A stretch of DNA of 64,000 bases from Pseudomonas palmensis (GCF_017848315.1 NZ_JAFKEC010000009.1:1-64000), one strand, 5' to 3'; positions 9,782 through 20,646 are shown, numbered from the stretch's first letter. Notes: generated by a model not told the origin, from the letters alone. Program-made: numbers and translations.

Positions 9782-10237
9782 TTAATCTCCTGCAATTGTT
9801 TGGTTACCCGCACCATCCGCCGCCACAAAGGCTGCACGCAGCTCGGAAGGAATGGCCCGGGGTTTGAACGTATCGGCGCGCACACAGGCCACCAGGAACT
9901 GCCCCTCGCAGAGCAGCGTTGCATCACGCTCGCGCCAGACCTGCTGCACGAAGCGCAGGCTGGCACGATTCAATTCAAGCACTTGTGCGGTGACCCGCAA
10001 TTCATCGTCCAGGCGGGCCGGCGCGTGGTAGCGCGCCTCGCTGGAATGAACGACGAACAAGGTGTTCTGTTCTGCCATCGCAGACTGGGCAAAGCCCAGC
10101 TCGCGCAACCGCTCGGTGCGGGCACGCTCCATGAATTTCAGATAATTGACGTAATACACCACGCCGCCCGCATCGGTGTCCTCGTAATAGACGCGACAGC
10201 GATGTGCGAACGACTCAACCCCATTTTGCGCGCGCAT
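9782..10237 (-). CDS. ybgC: Tol-Pal associated acyl-CoA thioesterase YbgC
   Basis: Hot-dog-fold acyl-CoA thioesterase, first gene of the tol-pal operon. The 4HBT signature [22 protein letters not shown] near residues 16-38 contains the catalytic Asp. It acts on short- to medium-chain acyl-CoA in homologues; its link to Tol-Pal is mainly genetic. The length of 151 is slightly longer than E. coli YbgC. Confidence 0.93.
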   Translation of the reverse strand: MRAQNGVESFAHRCRVYYEDTDAGGVVYYVNYLKFMERARTERLRELGFAQSAMAEQNTLFVVHSSEARYHAPARLDDELRVTAQVLELNRASLRFVQQVWRERDATLLCEGQFLVACVRADTFKPRAIPSELRAAFVAADGAGNQTIAGD

Positions 10238-10362
10238 ACTCTAGTGCTAACTCCTCAGCTTGCCAATCCGCCCCACCAACTGTTTTTAACGGATTATGTC
10301 GTATTGCCAGCGCGACTCATGCGTGTCCGCCGATAGGACCACGAAAACGCCGGATAAGTCTG

Positions 10363-11418
10363 TCATTCATCGGCCAGGTCGGAAAAACCCTCGCCGTTGA
10401 CCGACTCGCCCATGCGGCCCGGAATGTTCAGGCCAAAGTGCAGGTAGGCGTGCCGGGTCACCACGCGCCCACGGGGTGTGCGCATGATGTAGCCCTGCTG
10501 GATCAGGTAGGGCTCCAGCACGTCCTCGATGGTGTGACGTTCTTCGCTGATCGCCGCTGCCAGGCTGTCAACACCCACCGGGCCACCGTCGAACTTCTCG
10601 ATCATGGTCAGCAGCAGGCGCCGGTCCTGGTGATCGAAACCACGCTCGTCCACGTCCAGCAGGTTCAGCGCCAGGTCGGCGATGGCCTTGGTGATGTCAC
10701 CTTTGCCACGCACCTCGGCGTAGTCGCGTACACGACGCAGCAGGCGGTTGGCGATACGCGGGGTGCCGCGGGCGCGCCGGGCGATCTCGAAGGCGCCCTC
10801 GTCCTCGATCGGCAGGCCCAGAATCCCGCCCGAGCGGCTGACGATGGTGGCCAGGTCTGCGGTGTTGTAGAACTCCAGGCGCTGCACGATACCGAAACGG
10901 TCGCGCAGCGGATTGGTCAGCATGCCGGCGCGGGTGGTTGCCCCGACCAGAGTGAACGGCGGCAAATCGAGCTTGATCGAACGTGCGGCCGGCCCCTCGC
11001 CGATCATGATGTCCAGCTGGAAGTCTTCCATGGCCGGGTACAGCACCTCTTCGACGATCGGCGAAAGCCGGTGAATCTCGTCGATGAACAGTACATCGTG
11101 GGGTTCCAGGTTGGTCAGCAGCGCCGCCAGATCGCCCGGACGCTCGAGAATCGGCCCGGAGGTGCTCTTGATCGAAACGCCCATCTCCTGCGCGATGATG
11201 TTGGCCAGGGTGGTCTTGCCCAGGCCCGGCGGGCCGAAGATCAGCGTATGGTCCAGCGACTCGCTGCGCCCACGTGCCGCCTGGATGAACAGCGCCATCT
11301 GCTCGCGCACCACTGGCTGCCCGATGTACTCGTCCAGGCGCAATGGCCGGATCGCCCGGTCCTGGACCTCTTCGCGGTCGCGCCCGGTAGCGGCTATGAG
11401 TCGGTCGGCTTCGATCAC
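10363..11418 (-). CDS. ruvB: Holliday junction branch-migration helicase RuvB
   Basis: AAA+ motor that drives branch migration with RuvA. Walker A is GPPGLGKTT (residues about 62-70) and Walker B FIDEIHRL. The region around LRDRFG carries the arginine finger, and a C-terminal winged-helix region ends near residue 335. The length is 351. It abuts ruvA directly (stop of ruvA at 11419), so the two are translated from one mRNA. Confidence 0.96.
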   Translation of the reverse strand: MIEADRLIAATGRDREEVQDRAIRPLRLDEYIGQPVVREQMALFIQAARGRSESLDHTLIFGPPGLGKTTLANIIAQEMGVSIKSTSGPILERPGDLAALLTNLEPHDVLFIDEIHRLSPIVEEVLYPAMEDFQLDIMIGEGPAARSIKLDLPPFTLVGATTRAGMLTNPLRDRFGIVQRLEFYNTADLATIVSRSGGILGLPIEDEGAFEIARRARGTPRIANRLLRRVRDYAEVRGKGDITKAIADLALNLLDVDERGFDHQDRRLLLTMIEKFDGGPVGVDSLAAAISEERHTIEDVLEPYLIQQGYIMRTPRGRVVTRHAYLHFGLNIPGRMGESVNGEGFSDLADE

Positions 11419-12027
11419 TTAAATCATCCCCTTGAGGCTGCGCCGGATCAGCTCTTCGCTGCTCAGGCCCTTGGCATCGATGGCCGCCACGGCGCGGCTG
11501 GCTTCCTGCGGCTTGTAGCCCAGCGAGATCAGCGCGCTGACCGCATCGGTTTCGGCAGTGGAGGCACTTGCCACCGGCTGCGGGCCGTCGGACACCAGGG
11601 TAAACAGGCTTGGCGCGGTTTCCCAGGCCTTGAAGCGGTCCTTGAGTTCGACCAGCAGGCGCTCGGCGGTCTTCTTGCCCACCCCCGGCACCTTGACCAG
11701 CGCCGAGGTGTCCTGGGCCTGCACGCAGCGTATCAGGTCGTCGACCTCCAGGCCCGACATCAATGCCAGGGCCAGCTTGGGCCCTACGCCGTTGAGGCGG
11801 ATCAGCTCGCGGAACAGCTCGCGCTCGCGCTTTTCGTGAAAGCCATACAGCAGGTGCGCGTCTTCACGTACCACCAGGTGGGTGTGCAGCGTCACTGCCT
11901 CGCCAACCTTGGGTAGGCGATACAGGGTGGTCATCGGCACCTCGAGCTCGTAGCCCAGGCCGTTGACATCGACAATCAGGTGCGGCGGCTGCTTTTCAGC
12001 CAGGGTACCGCGCAAACGTCCAATCAC
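11419..12027 (-). CDS. ruvA: Holliday junction DNA-binding protein RuvA
   Basis: Tetrameric junction-binding protein. The OB-fold N-terminus begins [12 protein letters not shown], two helix-hairpin-helix motifs follow ([15 protein letters not shown] and [15 protein letters not shown]), and domain III (residues about 155-202) contacts RuvB. The GTG at 12027 was chosen because the family starts here and AAAGGA lies upstream; the longer frame adds 27 residues with no homology I recognise. The length is 202. Confidence 0.95.
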   Translation of the reverse strand: MIGRLRGTLAEKQPPHLIVDVNGLGYELEVPMTTLYRLPKVGEAVTLHTHLVVREDAHLLYGFHEKRERELFRELIRLNGVGPKLALALMSGLEVDDLIRCVQAQDTSALVKVPGVGKKTAERLLVELKDRFKAWETAPSLFTLVSDGPQPVASASTAETDAVSALISLGYKPQEASRAVAAIDAKGLSSEELIRRSLKGMI

Positions 12028-12135
12028 GTTCAGGTCCTTTATCCAGGGCGCCGGGGCGATCAAGCCCGCCATCAGCCGCCATGATTGCAAGCCGGCGGTG
12101 GCCGGCAAGCGAAATTGTGTTAACCGATGATGCTA

Positions 12136-12660
12136 TCAGAGCCTTAGGCGGCCACTGCGGCTGCGTGCAGCGCCCAGCCCGTGCGGCACCAGGCTGGAAC
12201 GGGTATGGGCATGGCACAGGGCGATGGCCAGGGCATCGGAGGCGTCTATCTGCGGCTTCTGGGTGAGCTTGAGCAGGTGCATGACCATCATCTGCACCTG
12301 TTCCTTGTTGGCCCCGCCCGTACCGGCGACCGCCTGCTTGACCTGGGTGGCACTGTACTCGGCGATCTCCAGGCCCTCTTCGACCCCGGCGACGATGGCG
12401 GCGCCGCGCGCCTGGCCGAGCTTGAGCGCCGAGTCGGCGTTGCGCGCCATGAACACCCGCTCGATACCCATGGTCACCGGCCCGTGCAACTGGATGATTT
12501 CGCGCACGCTGCGGTATACCACCTGCAGGCGCTCGGGCAGCTCGCCGCTGCCGGTACGGATGCAACCGGAGGCCACGTACTCGCACCCGCGCGCCGTGTG
12601 GCGCACCACACCATAGCCGGTAATCCGCGAGCCGGGGTCAATACCAAGAATCAGAGTCAT
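12136..12660 (-). CDS. ruvC: Crossover junction endodeoxyribonuclease RuvC
   Basis: Holliday junction resolvase with an RNase H-like fold. Catalytic acidic residues are seen in LGIDPGS (Asp8), GIERVFM and the [12 protein letters not shown] stretch. The start at 12660 (MTLILGID) matches the family, and the extra 23 residues of the longer frame do not. The length is 174. Upstream of ruvAB on the same strand with a 108-base gap. No SOS box was seen in front of ruvC or ruvA, in line with non-SOS ruv in some pseudomonads. Confidence 0.95.
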   Translation of the reverse strand: MTLILGIDPGSRITGYGVVRHTARGCEYVASGCIRTGSGELPERLQVVYRSVREIIQLHGPVTMGIERVFMARNADSALKLGQARGAAIVAGVEEGLEIAEYSATQVKQAVAGTGGANKEQVQMMVMHLLKLTQKPQIDASDALAIALCHAHTRSSLVPHGLGAARSRSGRLRL

Positions 12661-12776
12661 ATCGCCTGCGCAACCAGTGGCGCACCGGGGCGCCATTAAA
12701 AAGACAGAAGCCGGACCCGTCACGGGCACAAGGTGCCTGCGGACGAATCCGGCCTCGAGTACGCCAGAACTGAACC

Positions 12777-13523
12777 TTAGCCGAGTTGTTCCATGACTTC
12801 GTCAGGAATTTCGGCGTTGGAATACACATTCTGCACATCGTCCAGGTCTTCAAGCATGTCGATCAGCTTGAGCACCTTCTGTGCGCCCTCCAGGTCGAGT
12901 TCGGCGCTGGTGGTCGGCTGCATGACGATTTCCGCGTCCGCAGCCTTGAAGCCGGCAGCCTCCAGGGCAGTACGCACCGCGTAGAAGCTGGCAAACGAGG
13001 TGAACACGTCGAACGAGCCATCTTCGTTGCTGACCACGTCGTCGGCATCGGCCTCCATCGCCGCTTCCATCAGCGCGTCTTCATCGACACCGGCGGCAAA
13101 GCTGATCTGCCCCTTGCGCTCGAACAGATAGGCCACCGAGCCATCGGTGCCCAGGTTGCCACCGCACTTGCTGAAGGCATGGCGCACGGCCGCGGCGGTG
13201 CGGTTGCGGTTGTCGGTCATGGCCTCGACCATGATCGCCACGCCGCCCGGGCCGTAGCCTTCGTAGCTGAGCTCTTCGACATTGTCGGCTTCGGTTGCGC
13301 CTGCACCACGGGCCACGGCGCGATCGATGATGTCGCGGCTCATGTTCGCGCCCAAGGCCTTGTCCAGCGCCAGGCGCAGGCGCGGGTTGGAATTCGGGTC
13401 ACCACCGCCCTGCTTGGCAGCGACGGTCAGCTCACGAATCCACTTGGTGAAGATCTTGCCTCTCTTGGCATCCTGGCGCTCTTTGCGGTGCTTGATGTTC
13501 GCCCACTTGGAATGACCCGCCAT
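12777..13523 (-). CDS. yebC: YebC/PmpR family DNA-binding regulator
   Basis: A 248-residue member of the YebC/TACO1 family, starting [18 protein letters not shown], which is the family signature. Homologues act as transcriptional regulators (PmpR in P. aeruginosa) or in translation of proline-rich stretches, so the exact role here is open. The start at 13523 was chosen by that signature. It lies between aspS and ruvC on the same strand, a common arrangement. Confidence 0.92.
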   Translation of the reverse strand: MAGHSKWANIKHRKERQDAKRGKIFTKWIRELTVAAKQGGGDPNSNPRLRLALDKALGANMSRDIIDRAVARGAGATEADNVEELSYEGYGPGGVAIMVEAMTDNRNRTAAAVRHAFSKCGGNLGTDGSVAYLFERKGQISFAAGVDEDALMEAAMEADADDVVSNEDGSFDVFTSFASFYAVRTALEAAGFKAADAEIVMQPTTSAELDLEGAQKVLKLIDMLEDLDDVQNVYSNAEIPDEVMEQLG

Positions 13524-13610
13524 AACTGACTCCAGAAATCCTTGAAACAAAACCACGCCTCCGCCAGAAGAAAACCTGGCGTGGGCAATCAATTCGGTAT
13601 GCCGTAACGC

Positions 13611-13635
13611 AAAGGCGCATCCAAGTGGATGCGCC
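13611..13635 (-). terminator. Probable terminator after aspS
   Basis: Minus strand: GGCGCATCC, 4-base loop, GGATGCGCC, then TTT, 10 bases after the aspS stop. The stem is strong but the T-run is short. Confidence 0.5.
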
Positions 13636-13645
13636 CCGGGCCCGC

Positions 13646-15421
13646 TTACTCAGCCTTGGGCTGTTCGCGCAGACGGATGTGCAGCTCACGCAGTGCCTTG
13701 GCATCGACCAGGCCTGGGGCCTGGGTCATGACGCACGCAGCGCTCTGGGTTTTCGGGAAGGCGATCACTTCACGAATCGACTGGGCGCCGGTCATCAGCA
13801 TCACCAGGCGGTCCAGACCGAAGGCCAGGCCACCGTGCGGCGGTGCGCCGAACTTCAACGCGTCGAGCAGGAAGCCGAACTTCTCTTCCTGTTCCGCCGC
13901 CTCGATGCCCAACAGGCGGAACACGGCCTGCTGCATCTCTTTGCGGTGGATACGGATCGAACCGCCACCCAGTTCGGTGCCGTTGAGCACCATGTCATAG
14001 GCGCGCGACAGCGCGGTGGCCGGGTTGGCCTCCAGCTCTTCAGGGGAGCATTTTGGCGCGGTGAACGGGTGGTGCAGCGCCGTGAAGCTGCCGTCGTCGT
14101 TCTCTTCGAACATCGGGAAGTCGACAACCCACATCGGCGCCCATTCGCAGGTCAGCAGGTTGAAGTCGTTGCCGACCTTGATGCGCAGCGCGCCCAGGGC
14201 TTCGCTGACGATCTTGGACTTGTCGGCACCGAAGAACACGATGTCGCCATCGACTGCGCCCACGCGATCGAGGATCACGTTCAGGTTGGCCTCGGGGATG
14301 TTCTTGACGATTGGCGACTGCAGGCCCTCGACGCCCTTGGCGCGCTCGTTGACCTTGATGTACGCCAGGCCCTTGGCACCGTAGATGCCGACGAACTTGG
14401 TGTACTCGTCGATACGGCTGCGCGGCATGCTCGCCCCGCCCGGTACACGCAGTGCGGCAACGCGGCATTTCGGGTCGTTGGCCGGGCCGCTGAACACCTT
14501 GAAGTCGACCGCTTGCAGCTGGTCGGCCACATCCACCAGTTCCAGCGGGTTGCGCAGGTCAGGCTTGTCCGAACCGTAGCGGCGCATGGCCTCTTCGAAG
14601 GTCATGTGCGGGAATTCGCCGAACTCCAGGTCCAGGACTTCCTTGAACAGTTTGCGGATCATGCTTTCGGTCAGGCCCATGATCTCGGTCTCGTCCAGGA
14701 AACTGGTCTCGATATCGATCTGGGTGAATTCCGGCTGGCGGTCGGCGCGCAGGTCTTCGTCGCGGAAGCACTTGGCGATCTGGTAGTAGCGATCGAAACC
14801 GGCCACCATCAGCAGTTGCTTGAACAGCTGGGGCGATTGCGGCAGGGCAAAGAAGCTGCCAGCGTGGGTACGGCTTGGCACCAGGTAGTCACGCGCGCCT
14901 TCCGGGGTAGCGCGGGTCAGGATCGGCGTCTCGACGTCGAGGAAGCCGTTTTCGTCAAGGAAGCGACGGATGCTGGTGGTGATGCGCGAGCGCAGACGCA
15001 GCTTCTCGGCCATCTCCGGACGACGCAGGTCGATGAAGCGATAGCGCAGGCGGGTCTCTTCACCCACGTCGGAGTACTCGTTGAGCGGGAACGGCGGGGT
15101 TTCCGCTTCGTTCAGCACTTCGAGCTCGTAGCCCAGCACTTCGATGGCGCCCGAGGCCATGTTGGCGTTGACTGCGCCTGCAGGGCGCGGACGCACCTTG
15201 CCGGTGATCTTCACCACGTACTCGCTGCGCACGCGGTCGGCGGCGGCAAAGCTTTCTGCGCGGTCCGGGTCGAACACGACCTGAGCCATGCCTTCGCGAT
15301 CACGGATGTCGAGGAAAATCACCCCGCCGTGGTCGCGACGACGATGGACCCAGCCGCAAAGGGTAATTTCCTGACCTTCCAGGCTCTCGTTCAGTTGGCC
15401 GCAATAGTGGCTGCGCATCAT
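13646..15421 (-). CDS. aspS: Aspartate-tRNA(Asp/Asn) ligase
   Basis: Class II aminoacyl-tRNA synthetase. An N-terminal OB anticodon-binding domain (residues 1-105; [14 protein letters not shown]) precedes the catalytic core with motif 2 ([16 protein letters not shown]) and the bacterial GAD insertion. Motif 3 is [13 protein letters not shown]. The length from MMRSHYCG is 591, the pseudomonad size; the longer frame adds eight residues. In pseudomonads this enzyme is usually non-discriminating and also charges tRNA-Asn for GatCAB, which is family knowledge not tested here. Confidence 0.96.
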   Translation of the reverse strand: MMRSHYCGQLNESLEGQEITLCGWVHRRRDHGGVIFLDIRDREGMAQVVFDPDRAESFAAADRVRSEYVVKITGKVRPRPAGAVNANMASGAIEVLGYELEVLNEAETPPFPLNEYSDVGEETRLRYRFIDLRRPEMAEKLRLRSRITTSIRRFLDENGFLDVETPILTRATPEGARDYLVPSRTHAGSFFALPQSPQLFKQLLMVAGFDRYYQIAKCFRDEDLRADRQPEFTQIDIETSFLDETEIMGLTESMIRKLFKEVLDLEFGEFPHMTFEEAMRRYGSDKPDLRNPLELVDVADQLQAVDFKVFSGPANDPKCRVAALRVPGGASMPRSRIDEYTKFVGIYGAKGLAYIKVNERAKGVEGLQSPIVKNIPEANLNVILDRVGAVDGDIVFFGADKSKIVSEALGALRIKVGNDFNLLTCEWAPMWVVDFPMFEENDDGSFTALHHPFTAPKCSPEELEANPATALSRAYDMVLNGTELGGGSIRIHRKEMQQAVFRLLGIEAAEQEEKFGFLLDALKFGAPPHGGLAFGLDRLVMLMTGAQSIREVIAFPKTQSAACVMTQAPGLVDAKALRELHIRLREQPKAE

Positions 15422-15517
15422 GATGGTGGTTTCGCTTCTCGTCATTCGTGAATTCGGGTGTGGGCCTTGCCGGCCCCAGGGGGCCCATAGTGCAAGACCC
15501 TGGCAGTACAGTTCAAC

Positions 15518-15739
15518 TCAGTCGGCCTTGTCGGCGCCCGCCAGGTTCTTTTTGGTGCCGGTCTTGAAGTCGGTTTCATACCAGCCGGTGCCGCCCAGGC
15601 GGAAGCCCGGGGCAGAAATCAGCTTCTTCAGGGCAGGTGCCTGGCAGGCCGGGCAATCGGTCAGCGGCGCTGCGCTGATCTTCTGCAGAACTTCCATCTG
15701 GTGGCTGCAGGAACCGCATTGATAGTCGTACAGGGGCAT
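15518..15739 (-). CDS. FmdB family zinc-ribbon protein
   Basis: A 73-residue protein with a zinc ribbon: MPLYDYQCGSC followed by CPAC (CxxC-x20-CxxC). The family is often found next to aspS, and its function is unknown. It precedes aspS by 96 bases on the same strand and is probably co-transcribed. Confidence 0.88.
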   Translation of the reverse strand: MPLYDYQCGSCSHQMEVLQKISAAPLTDCPACQAPALKKLISAPGFRLGGTGWYETDFKTGTKKNLAGADKAD

Positions 15740-15849
15740 TGGCGTATCTCGTTGACCACTGCGCGGGCCGCGCCACGCAGCAAAAAGCGGGATTATATAT
15801 GGTTAACCGGGGCTGTGCAGCCCGCCCGCCGTGCCAGCGCACGAATGGT

Positions 15850-16194
15850 TCAGGGCTTGGCGCCGCCCCCCAGCACGTAGACCACGCAGATCACCCGCAC
15901 CAGGCCGCTGAAATTCTTGACGCCGCCGTGGCGAAGGTGGACTTCGCGGTCCACATGGGACAGCACCGCATTGACCGTACACCGGTTGGCGGCGGCAATG
16001 CGCTCGAGGATTTTCCAGTAGACCTCTTCCAGGCGCAAGCAGGTGGCGAAGCCGTTGAGTCGCACCGAACGCGACAGCGGGCGCGCCAGGCCCATATTGA
16101 AATCTGCCTGAAAAGGATCACCAGGGGCCATACGAAGTTGCTCGGCGGTGCATGCACGTTCATTCACGACTCGCGACATATTCATCCCACGCAT
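15850..16194 (-). CDS. Ribbon-helix-helix domain protein
   Basis: 114 residues. The segment SRSVRLNGFATCLRLEEVYW followed by ILERIAAANRCTVNAVLSHV resembles the RHH_4 fold (a DNA-binding ribbon-helix-helix family). Three in-frame ATGs (16194, 16185, 16179) compete and none has a strong ribosome site. The target is unknown. The C-terminal half ends in a hydrophobic LVRVICVVYVLGGG stretch. Confidence 0.7.
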   Translation of the reverse strand: MRGMNMSRVVNERACTAEQLRMAPGDPFQADFNMGLARPLSRSVRLNGFATCLRLEEVYWKILERIAAANRCTVNAVLSHVDREVHLRHGGVKNFSGLVRVICVVYVLGGGAKP

Positions 16195-16381
16195 TGACTG
16201 ACAGGAAGTTCATCACCTGGATACTTGCTATCCAGGTACCTGCCTATGAAGCGCTGTTCATCGTATTGCAACCAGCAGACCGCGAGCCTGCGCAGCGTAG
16301 GAATAACCTTTTAGTTGAGTTCATGTACCACACCTGCTGAAACTGTTCCACGCCGGCCGCAGCACGCAGGAAGTACCCATT

Positions 16382-16417
16382 AAAAAAGCCCGATTCCTCT
16401 AAAGAAAAATCGGGCTT
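16382..16417 (-). terminator. Intrinsic terminator after dps-like gene
   Basis: Minus strand: AAGCCCGATT, loop, AATCGGGCTT followed by T residues, about 40 bases after the stop at 16455. Confidence 0.85.
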
Positions 16418-16454
16418 GCGTCTTTCAACAGGCGCCTTTACAGGCGCCGAACAC

Positions 16455-16925
16455 TCACTTGGCCAACAGCGAGCGCAGCATCCAGGCAGTCTTTTCATGG
16501 GCCTGCATGCGCTGGGTCAACAGGTCGGCGGTCGGCTCGTCGCTGACCTTGTCCAGCAACGGGAACAGGCTGCGCGCGGTCCGCACCACGGCTTCCTGGC
16601 CATCGACCAGTTGCTTGATCATCTCTTCAGCCGCCGGCACACCTGGCTCCTCCTTGATCGAGGACAACTTGGCGTAGGTGGAATAAGTACCCGGCGCCGG
16701 GAAGCCCAGTGCACGAATTCGCTCGGCGATGGCATCGACTGCCAGGGCCAGTTCGTTGTACTGGCCTTCGAACATCAAGTGCAGTGTATTGAACATCGGC
16801 CCGGTCACGTTCCAGTGGAAGTTATGGGTCTTCAAGTACAGTACATATGTATCCGATAACAGATGCGACAAGCCGTCAACAATGGACTTGCGATCTTCTT
16901 CACTGATACCAATATCAATTGCCAT
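16455..16925 (-). CDS. Dps-family ferritin-like protein
   Basis: A 156-residue member of the Dps/mini-ferritin family, which oxidises and stores iron and can protect DNA. The ferroxidase signature [13 protein letters not shown] followed by [11 protein letters not shown] (His, Asp/Glu ligands) is present. The start at 16925 was chosen because GGAAGG lies 6 bases upstream; an ATG two codons earlier touches the ribosome site. There is no long basic N-terminal tail, so DNA binding is uncertain. Monocistronic, with its own terminator. Confidence 0.88.
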   Translation of the reverse strand: MAIDIGISEEDRKSIVDGLSHLLSDTYVLYLKTHNFHWNVTGPMFNTLHLMFEGQYNELALAVDAIAERIRALGFPAPGTYSTYAKLSSIKEEPGVPAAEEMIKQLVDGQEAVVRTARSLFPLLDKVSDEPTADLLTQRMQAHEKTAWMLRSLLAK

Positions 16926-17228
16926 GTACATTTCCTTCCTGTGATGTCAGTTCAACATGCTGGAAGCACTGTACCAAGAGTTGCGCGTGCCTGCAGCTCC
17001 GATTGCCGGTCTGGCGTGCGACACAGGGCTGCAGCCGCGCGGCCCGTTTGGCCCGCTGATTTGAGAAGCACCCGGCTTTGCTGTTAAATAGGCACTGTGC
17101 CGTCATTGCGCATTTTTTGTGCAATGGCGCATAGGCTGCAGCCACGCTTTGGCGCCTCATCGGTAACCGCGCACCGTGGGTTCAGCTCTTCCTGTGATAT
17201 GCCTGAATAAAATGTGAGCCAAACCACC

Positions 17229-17816
17229 ATGTTCAAGATCGTTCACCTGTTGACGGGCGCAGCTGCCTTGCTGCTGTCCCTGATTCCTAGCCTGAGGGGC
17301 GAAGCTGTCCCTTTCCTGCAACAACCCGATGCCATCTACCTGGCGCTGTTCGGGCTGCTCAACCTGATCCTGGTGCCTGTGCTGCCAATGCACTACCGCG
17401 GCGCGCGCCAGTACCTGCAACACACTGCCAGCGCGCTGCTGGTGCTTGCAGTGGTATTGCAAGCGGTCACTGTGCTGCTGCGCCCGGAGCTGGGCAATGT
17501 CGCGGCCATGGTCTGCGCCCTGCTGGCCGTGCTGCTGCATCTGGTGGCGGGCCTGGCCAAGGTTGGCCGTGCGCGCAGCCAGGCACCTGCCTACGACATG
17601 AGCAACCGCGACACGGGCACCGTGAAGTGGTTCAACACGTCCAAGGGCTTTGGATTCATTTCGCGGGATTCCGGCGATGACATCTTCGTGCACTTCCGGG
17701 CCATTCGTGGCGAGGGTCACCGGGTGCTGGTGGAGGGTCAGCGTGTGGAGTTTTCGGTGATGAACCGGGACAAGGGCCTGCAGGCCGAGGATGTGATTGC
17801 GGCACCGCGTCGCTGA
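17229..17816 (+). CDS. Membrane protein fused to a cold-shock domain
   Basis: About 195 residues. The N-terminal 115 residues hold three to four hydrophobic helices ([63 protein letters not shown]). The last 70 form a complete cold-shock domain with RNP1 (KGFGFI) and RNP2 (DIFVHF) RNA-binding motifs. CSD proteins are normally soluble; here the nucleic-acid domain is tethered to the inner membrane, presumably on the cytoplasmic face. The start is ambiguous: ATG at 17229, or GTG at 17214. Alone in its transcript, with a terminator right after. Confidence 0.82.
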   Translation: MFKIVHLLTGAAALLLSLIPSLRGEAVPFLQQPDAIYLALFGLLNLILVPVLPMHYRGARQYLQHTASALLVLAVVLQAVTVLLRPELGNVAAMVCALLAVLLHLVAGLAKVGRARSQAPAYDMSNRDTGTVKWFNTSKGFGFISRDSGDDIFVHFRAIRGEGHRVLVEGQRVEFSVMNRDKGLQAEDVIAAPRR

Positions 17817-17829
17817 TCCTCGCGTGAAG

Positions 17830-17865
17830 AACCGCGACGGCCACTCGGCCGATCGCGGTTTTTTT
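17830..17865 (+). terminator. Intrinsic terminator after cold-shock fusion gene
   Basis: AACCGCGA, a loop that itself can pair (CGGCC/GGCCG), TCGCGGTT, then seven T residues, 14 bases after the stop. Confidence 0.85.
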
Positions 17866-17938
17866 ACGCCTACTCACCCGCCCTGTTCTGCTGTCGATCT
17901 GCACTGAGCCTTTAGGCCCGCTGCGCGAGGCGCATGCA

Positions 17939-18145
17939 TCAATAGTGCGGGGGCGGCGCTTCTTCCTCGTTGGACTCGTACTGCCCCACCATCTCCTCAT
18001 AACGCTTGAGCAGCGCGCCCATCTGCAGCTGCAGCCGCTCAACCACCCGCTGCTGCTCCACCAGCACATCGTTCAGCGCCAGCAGCGTATCGTCCTGAAA
18101 TGCCAGACGACTCTCCAACTCGGTTACCCGTGCTTCCAGGGTCAT
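17939..18145 (-). CDS. slyX: SlyX family protein
   Basis: 68 residues, nearly all coiled coil (heptads of L, E and [23 protein letters not shown]), ending in the PPPHY tail typical of SlyX. The function is unknown. It starts 3 bases after the HIT-protein stop, so the two are one transcript. Confidence 0.87.
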   Translation of the reverse strand: MTLEARVTELESRLAFQDDTLLALNDVLVEQQRVVERLQLQMGALLKRYEEMVGQYESNEEEAPPPHY

Positions 18146-18148
18146 GAT

Positions 18149-18574
18149 TCAAGCCTCGATCGGTTGAAGATAATCACCAAGCTCACGCTCGACGATGCGG
18201 CGCACATGAGCCAGCGCCTCGGCGGTATAAACCAGCGCCGGCACGCGCCCCCACACCGGGCCAGGCCATGCCACATCGCTCTGGCGTCGCACGATCACAT
18301 GCATGTGCAACTGACTCACGACGTTGCCCAGGGTCGCGACATTCATCTTGTCGGCATCGAACAGCCCGTCGAGCAACTTGGCCAGCAACGTGGTCTCTTG
18401 CCAGAGTTGCTGCTGCGCCTCTTCATCAAGTTCGAATACTTCGCTGACAGCAGGACGCCGCGGCACCAGAATGAACCACGGATAGTTAGCATCCTTACTA
18501 AGTAACAAGCGACAAAGAGGAAAGTCCCCCAACGCAATCGTGTCTTGTTGCAAACGTGAATCAAGAGCAAACAC
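18149..18574 (-). CDS. HIT-family nucleotide hydrolase/transferase-like protein
   Basis: 141 residues. The histidine triad appears as QLHMHVIVRR near residue 90, with the upstream segment NYPWFILVPRR. HIT proteins hydrolyse or transfer nucleotidyl groups; the substrate here is unknown. The GTG at 18574 was chosen because AGGAG lies 8-9 bases upstream and it gives the usual FALDSRL N-terminus. Confidence 0.88.
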   Translation of the reverse strand: MFALDSRLQQDTIALGDFPLCRLLLSKDANYPWFILVPRRPAVSEVFELDEEAQQQLWQETTLLAKLLDGLFDADKMNVATLGNVVSQLHMHVIVRRQSDVAWPGPVWGRVPALVYTAEALAHVRRIVERELGDYLQPIEA

Positions 18575-19345
18575 AGAACAATCTCCTCGCACCTTTCAAT
18601 CCCGATACCTGCACGCGGCAGGTGATTGACGCAAGGATACTCCCGATTGGAGTCACAGGCATGAGTACATGGCGCTCCATCCCGGGGCAGGCAGACCACA
18701 CTGCACGCAGGAGGTCCGCTCACGCCGGTAACAAAACGCTACTTTTCGCACCAAAATAGCGCCTCGCGAACACAATCAGCACCGCCTCCTACCGAAAACT
18801 ACTCACTTGTCCTACAAGCCGGTAACGTTTTGACTTCAAAGTCGATTTTTTGCTTATTCCGCGACGGCATCGACCCTCAAACCAAAAGATCTGTACACCC
18901 CCGGTTTTCGGGCACCACGCGCCCTTCGGCCGACGAAATGTGAAAATTTCATCAACGCACCGCGCAATTGAGCACGCTTGTTGCATTCATCTCTGCCCAA
19001 CGTCGGCATGGCGCCTGCATAAGCAAGCCAAGTGCGACAAATAACAACAGCTGCAAGGGCAACCAGGGAGTTTTGGCATCAAAGGCTTGGCGTGATTGCG
19101 CTGCCTTTGCTGCTCTGCGAAACAGCGCTGTAGTTGAACGCACCGGTCATGCCGGGGCGTAATTTGCGACAGGGATTTAACCGTTTGCGACGGGACCATA
19201 AAGTTAATGAAAGGTTCCTTTCGCAAGTATCGCCAACGACAGTCAGCGTGATATACATTTCGCCGACTCAAAAAAGAAAGAGCCGCCCCATAAAAAAACC
19301 AGGGGGCAAGGCCGTAATCTTCCAAAACCAAAGGAGCAAATCACG
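18575..19345. other. 771-bp intergenic region upstream of porin gene
   Basis: No convincing gene. Short frames here lack ribosome sites and family features. It contains a small hairpin at 18737-18761 (CGCTA, TTTT / AAAA, TAGCG) and two copies of TTTGCGAC about 20 bases apart near 19166 and 19186. It must hold the promoters for the HIT-slyX pair and for the porin, but no clear -35/-10 pair stands out. Confidence 0.6.
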
Positions 19346-20620
19346 ATGCGCGTGATGAAGTGGAGCATAATCGCCCTGGCCGTAGCGGCAGGCACCTCGC
19401 AGCTGGCCATGGCGTCTTCTCAGGATGAATCCAAGGGGTTTGTAGAAGACAGCAGCTTGAACGTCAAACTTCGCAACCTGTACTTCAGCCGTGACTACCG
19501 CAACGTCCCCAACACCGAGCAGAGCCGCGCTGCAGAGTGGGGCCAAGGCTTCATCGGCACCTTCGAGTCGGGCTTCACCCAAGGCACCATCGGCGTCGGC
19601 GTCGACGCAATCGGCATGCTGGGCCTGAAACTGGACGGCGGTAAGGGCACTGCCGGCACCGGCCTGTTCCCGACCGGCTCCGACGAGCGCTCGCAGGACG
19701 ACTACTCCAAAGGCGGCGCAGCCATCAAGTTCCGGATTTCCGACACCGTCCTGAAAGTGGGTGACCAGTTCACCTCGCTGCCAGTGCTGGCCACCGACGA
19801 CAGCCGCCTGCTGCCTGAAATGGCCCAGGGCGCGTTGATCACCAGCAACGAAATCAAGGGGCTGACGCTCAACGCCGGTCGCTTCACCAGCATCACCGCA
19901 CAAGACCAGACCAACCGTGACGGCGGCATCCACCTGACCAAGGCCGACGTACTGGGCGGCACCTACGCGTTCAGCGACGAGCTCAGCACCAGCCTCTACT
20001 ACTCCAAGGTCGAAGACTACTGGCGCAAATACTACGCCAACGTGAACTGGAGCCTGCCGATCAACGACGAGCAGGGCCTGGTGTTCGACTTCAACTTCTA
20101 CAACACCAAGAGCACCGGCGCCGCGCTGGAAAAAGCCTACGACGGCGACAAGATCGACAGCCGTGCATTCAGCCTGTCCGCCGCCTACACCATCGGCGCG
20201 CACACCTTCACCCTGGCGCACCAGCGCATCAGCGGCGACGGCGGCTACGCCTACGGCGTCGACGGCGGCGGTACCGTGTTCCTGGCCAACTCGGTGGCAC
20301 GTTCGGACTTCAACTCCGAAGACGAGAAATCCTGGCAGGCTCGCTACGACATCAACATGGCCACCTTCGGCGTACCGGGCCTGAGCTTCATGACCCGCTA
20401 CATCCGTGGTACCGATGCCAACGTTTCCTCCGGCAACAACGGCAAAGAGTGGGAACGCGACATCGAAGCCAAGTACGTACTGCAGGAAGGCCCGGCCAAA
20501 GACCTGAGCTTCCGCGTTCGCCAGGCCACCTACCGCTCCAGCGATGCGGTGTACAACAACTCGTCGCCTTCGATCGACGAACTGCGCCTGATCGTCGAGT
20601 ACCCGCTGAGCATCCTGTAA
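19346..20620 (+). CDS. OprD-family outer-membrane porin
   Basis: 424-residue substrate-specific porin of the OprD/OccD-OccK type. The signal peptide ends at about residue 24 (LAMA/SSQ). The N-terminal signature [20 protein letters not shown] is followed by a beta-barrel with alternating hydrophobic strands and a C-terminal aromatic/hydrophobic strand ([12 protein letters not shown]). The substrate (often amino acids or carboxylates) cannot be told from sequence. The ribosome site AAAGGAG is 9 bases before the ATG. Monocistronic, ended by a strong terminator. Confidence 0.93.
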   Translation: MRVMKWSIIALAVAAGTSQLAMASSQDESKGFVEDSSLNVKLRNLYFSRDYRNVPNTEQSRAAEWGQGFIGTFESGFTQGTIGVGVDAIGMLGLKLDGGKGTAGTGLFPTGSDERSQDDYSKGGAAIKFRISDTVLKVGDQFTSLPVLATDDSRLLPEMAQGALITSNEIKGLTLNAGRFTSITAQDQTNRDGGIHLTKADVLGGTYAFSDELSTSLYYSKVEDYWRKYYANVNWSLPINDEQGLVFDFNFYNTKSTGAALEKAYDGDKIDSRAFSLSAAYTIGAHTFTLAHQRISGDGGYAYGVDGGGTVFLANSVARSDFNSEDEKSWQARYDINMATFGVPGLSFMTRYIRGTDANVSSGNNGKEWERDIEAKYVLQEGPAKDLSFRVRQATYRSSDAVYNNSSPSIDELRLIVEYPLSIL

Positions 20621-20646
20621 GCCTTCCGGCTCACGGACCCCAGCTC

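Noticed and set aside
10204-11916. 570-residue plus-strand open frame opposite ruvB and ruvA
   Set aside because: It spans two well-recognised genes in antisense and has shadow-type composition.
12661-12776. Terminator between yebC and ruvC
   Set aside because: A GCCGGA/TCCGGC stem with a distant T-run exists, but the loop is nearly 30 bases; not convincing.
13625-15451. 608-residue open frame on the plus strand opposite aspS
   Set aside because: Mirror frame of a high-GC gene. Its translation has the His/Gln/Val-rich composition of antisense shadows, no family features and no ribosome site; aspS on the other strand is unmistakable.
19300-19345. Possible Crc/Hfq A-rich site at the porin ribosome site
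   Set aside because: The A-rich run around AAACCAAAGGAGCAAATC does not fit the AANAANAA pattern well enough.
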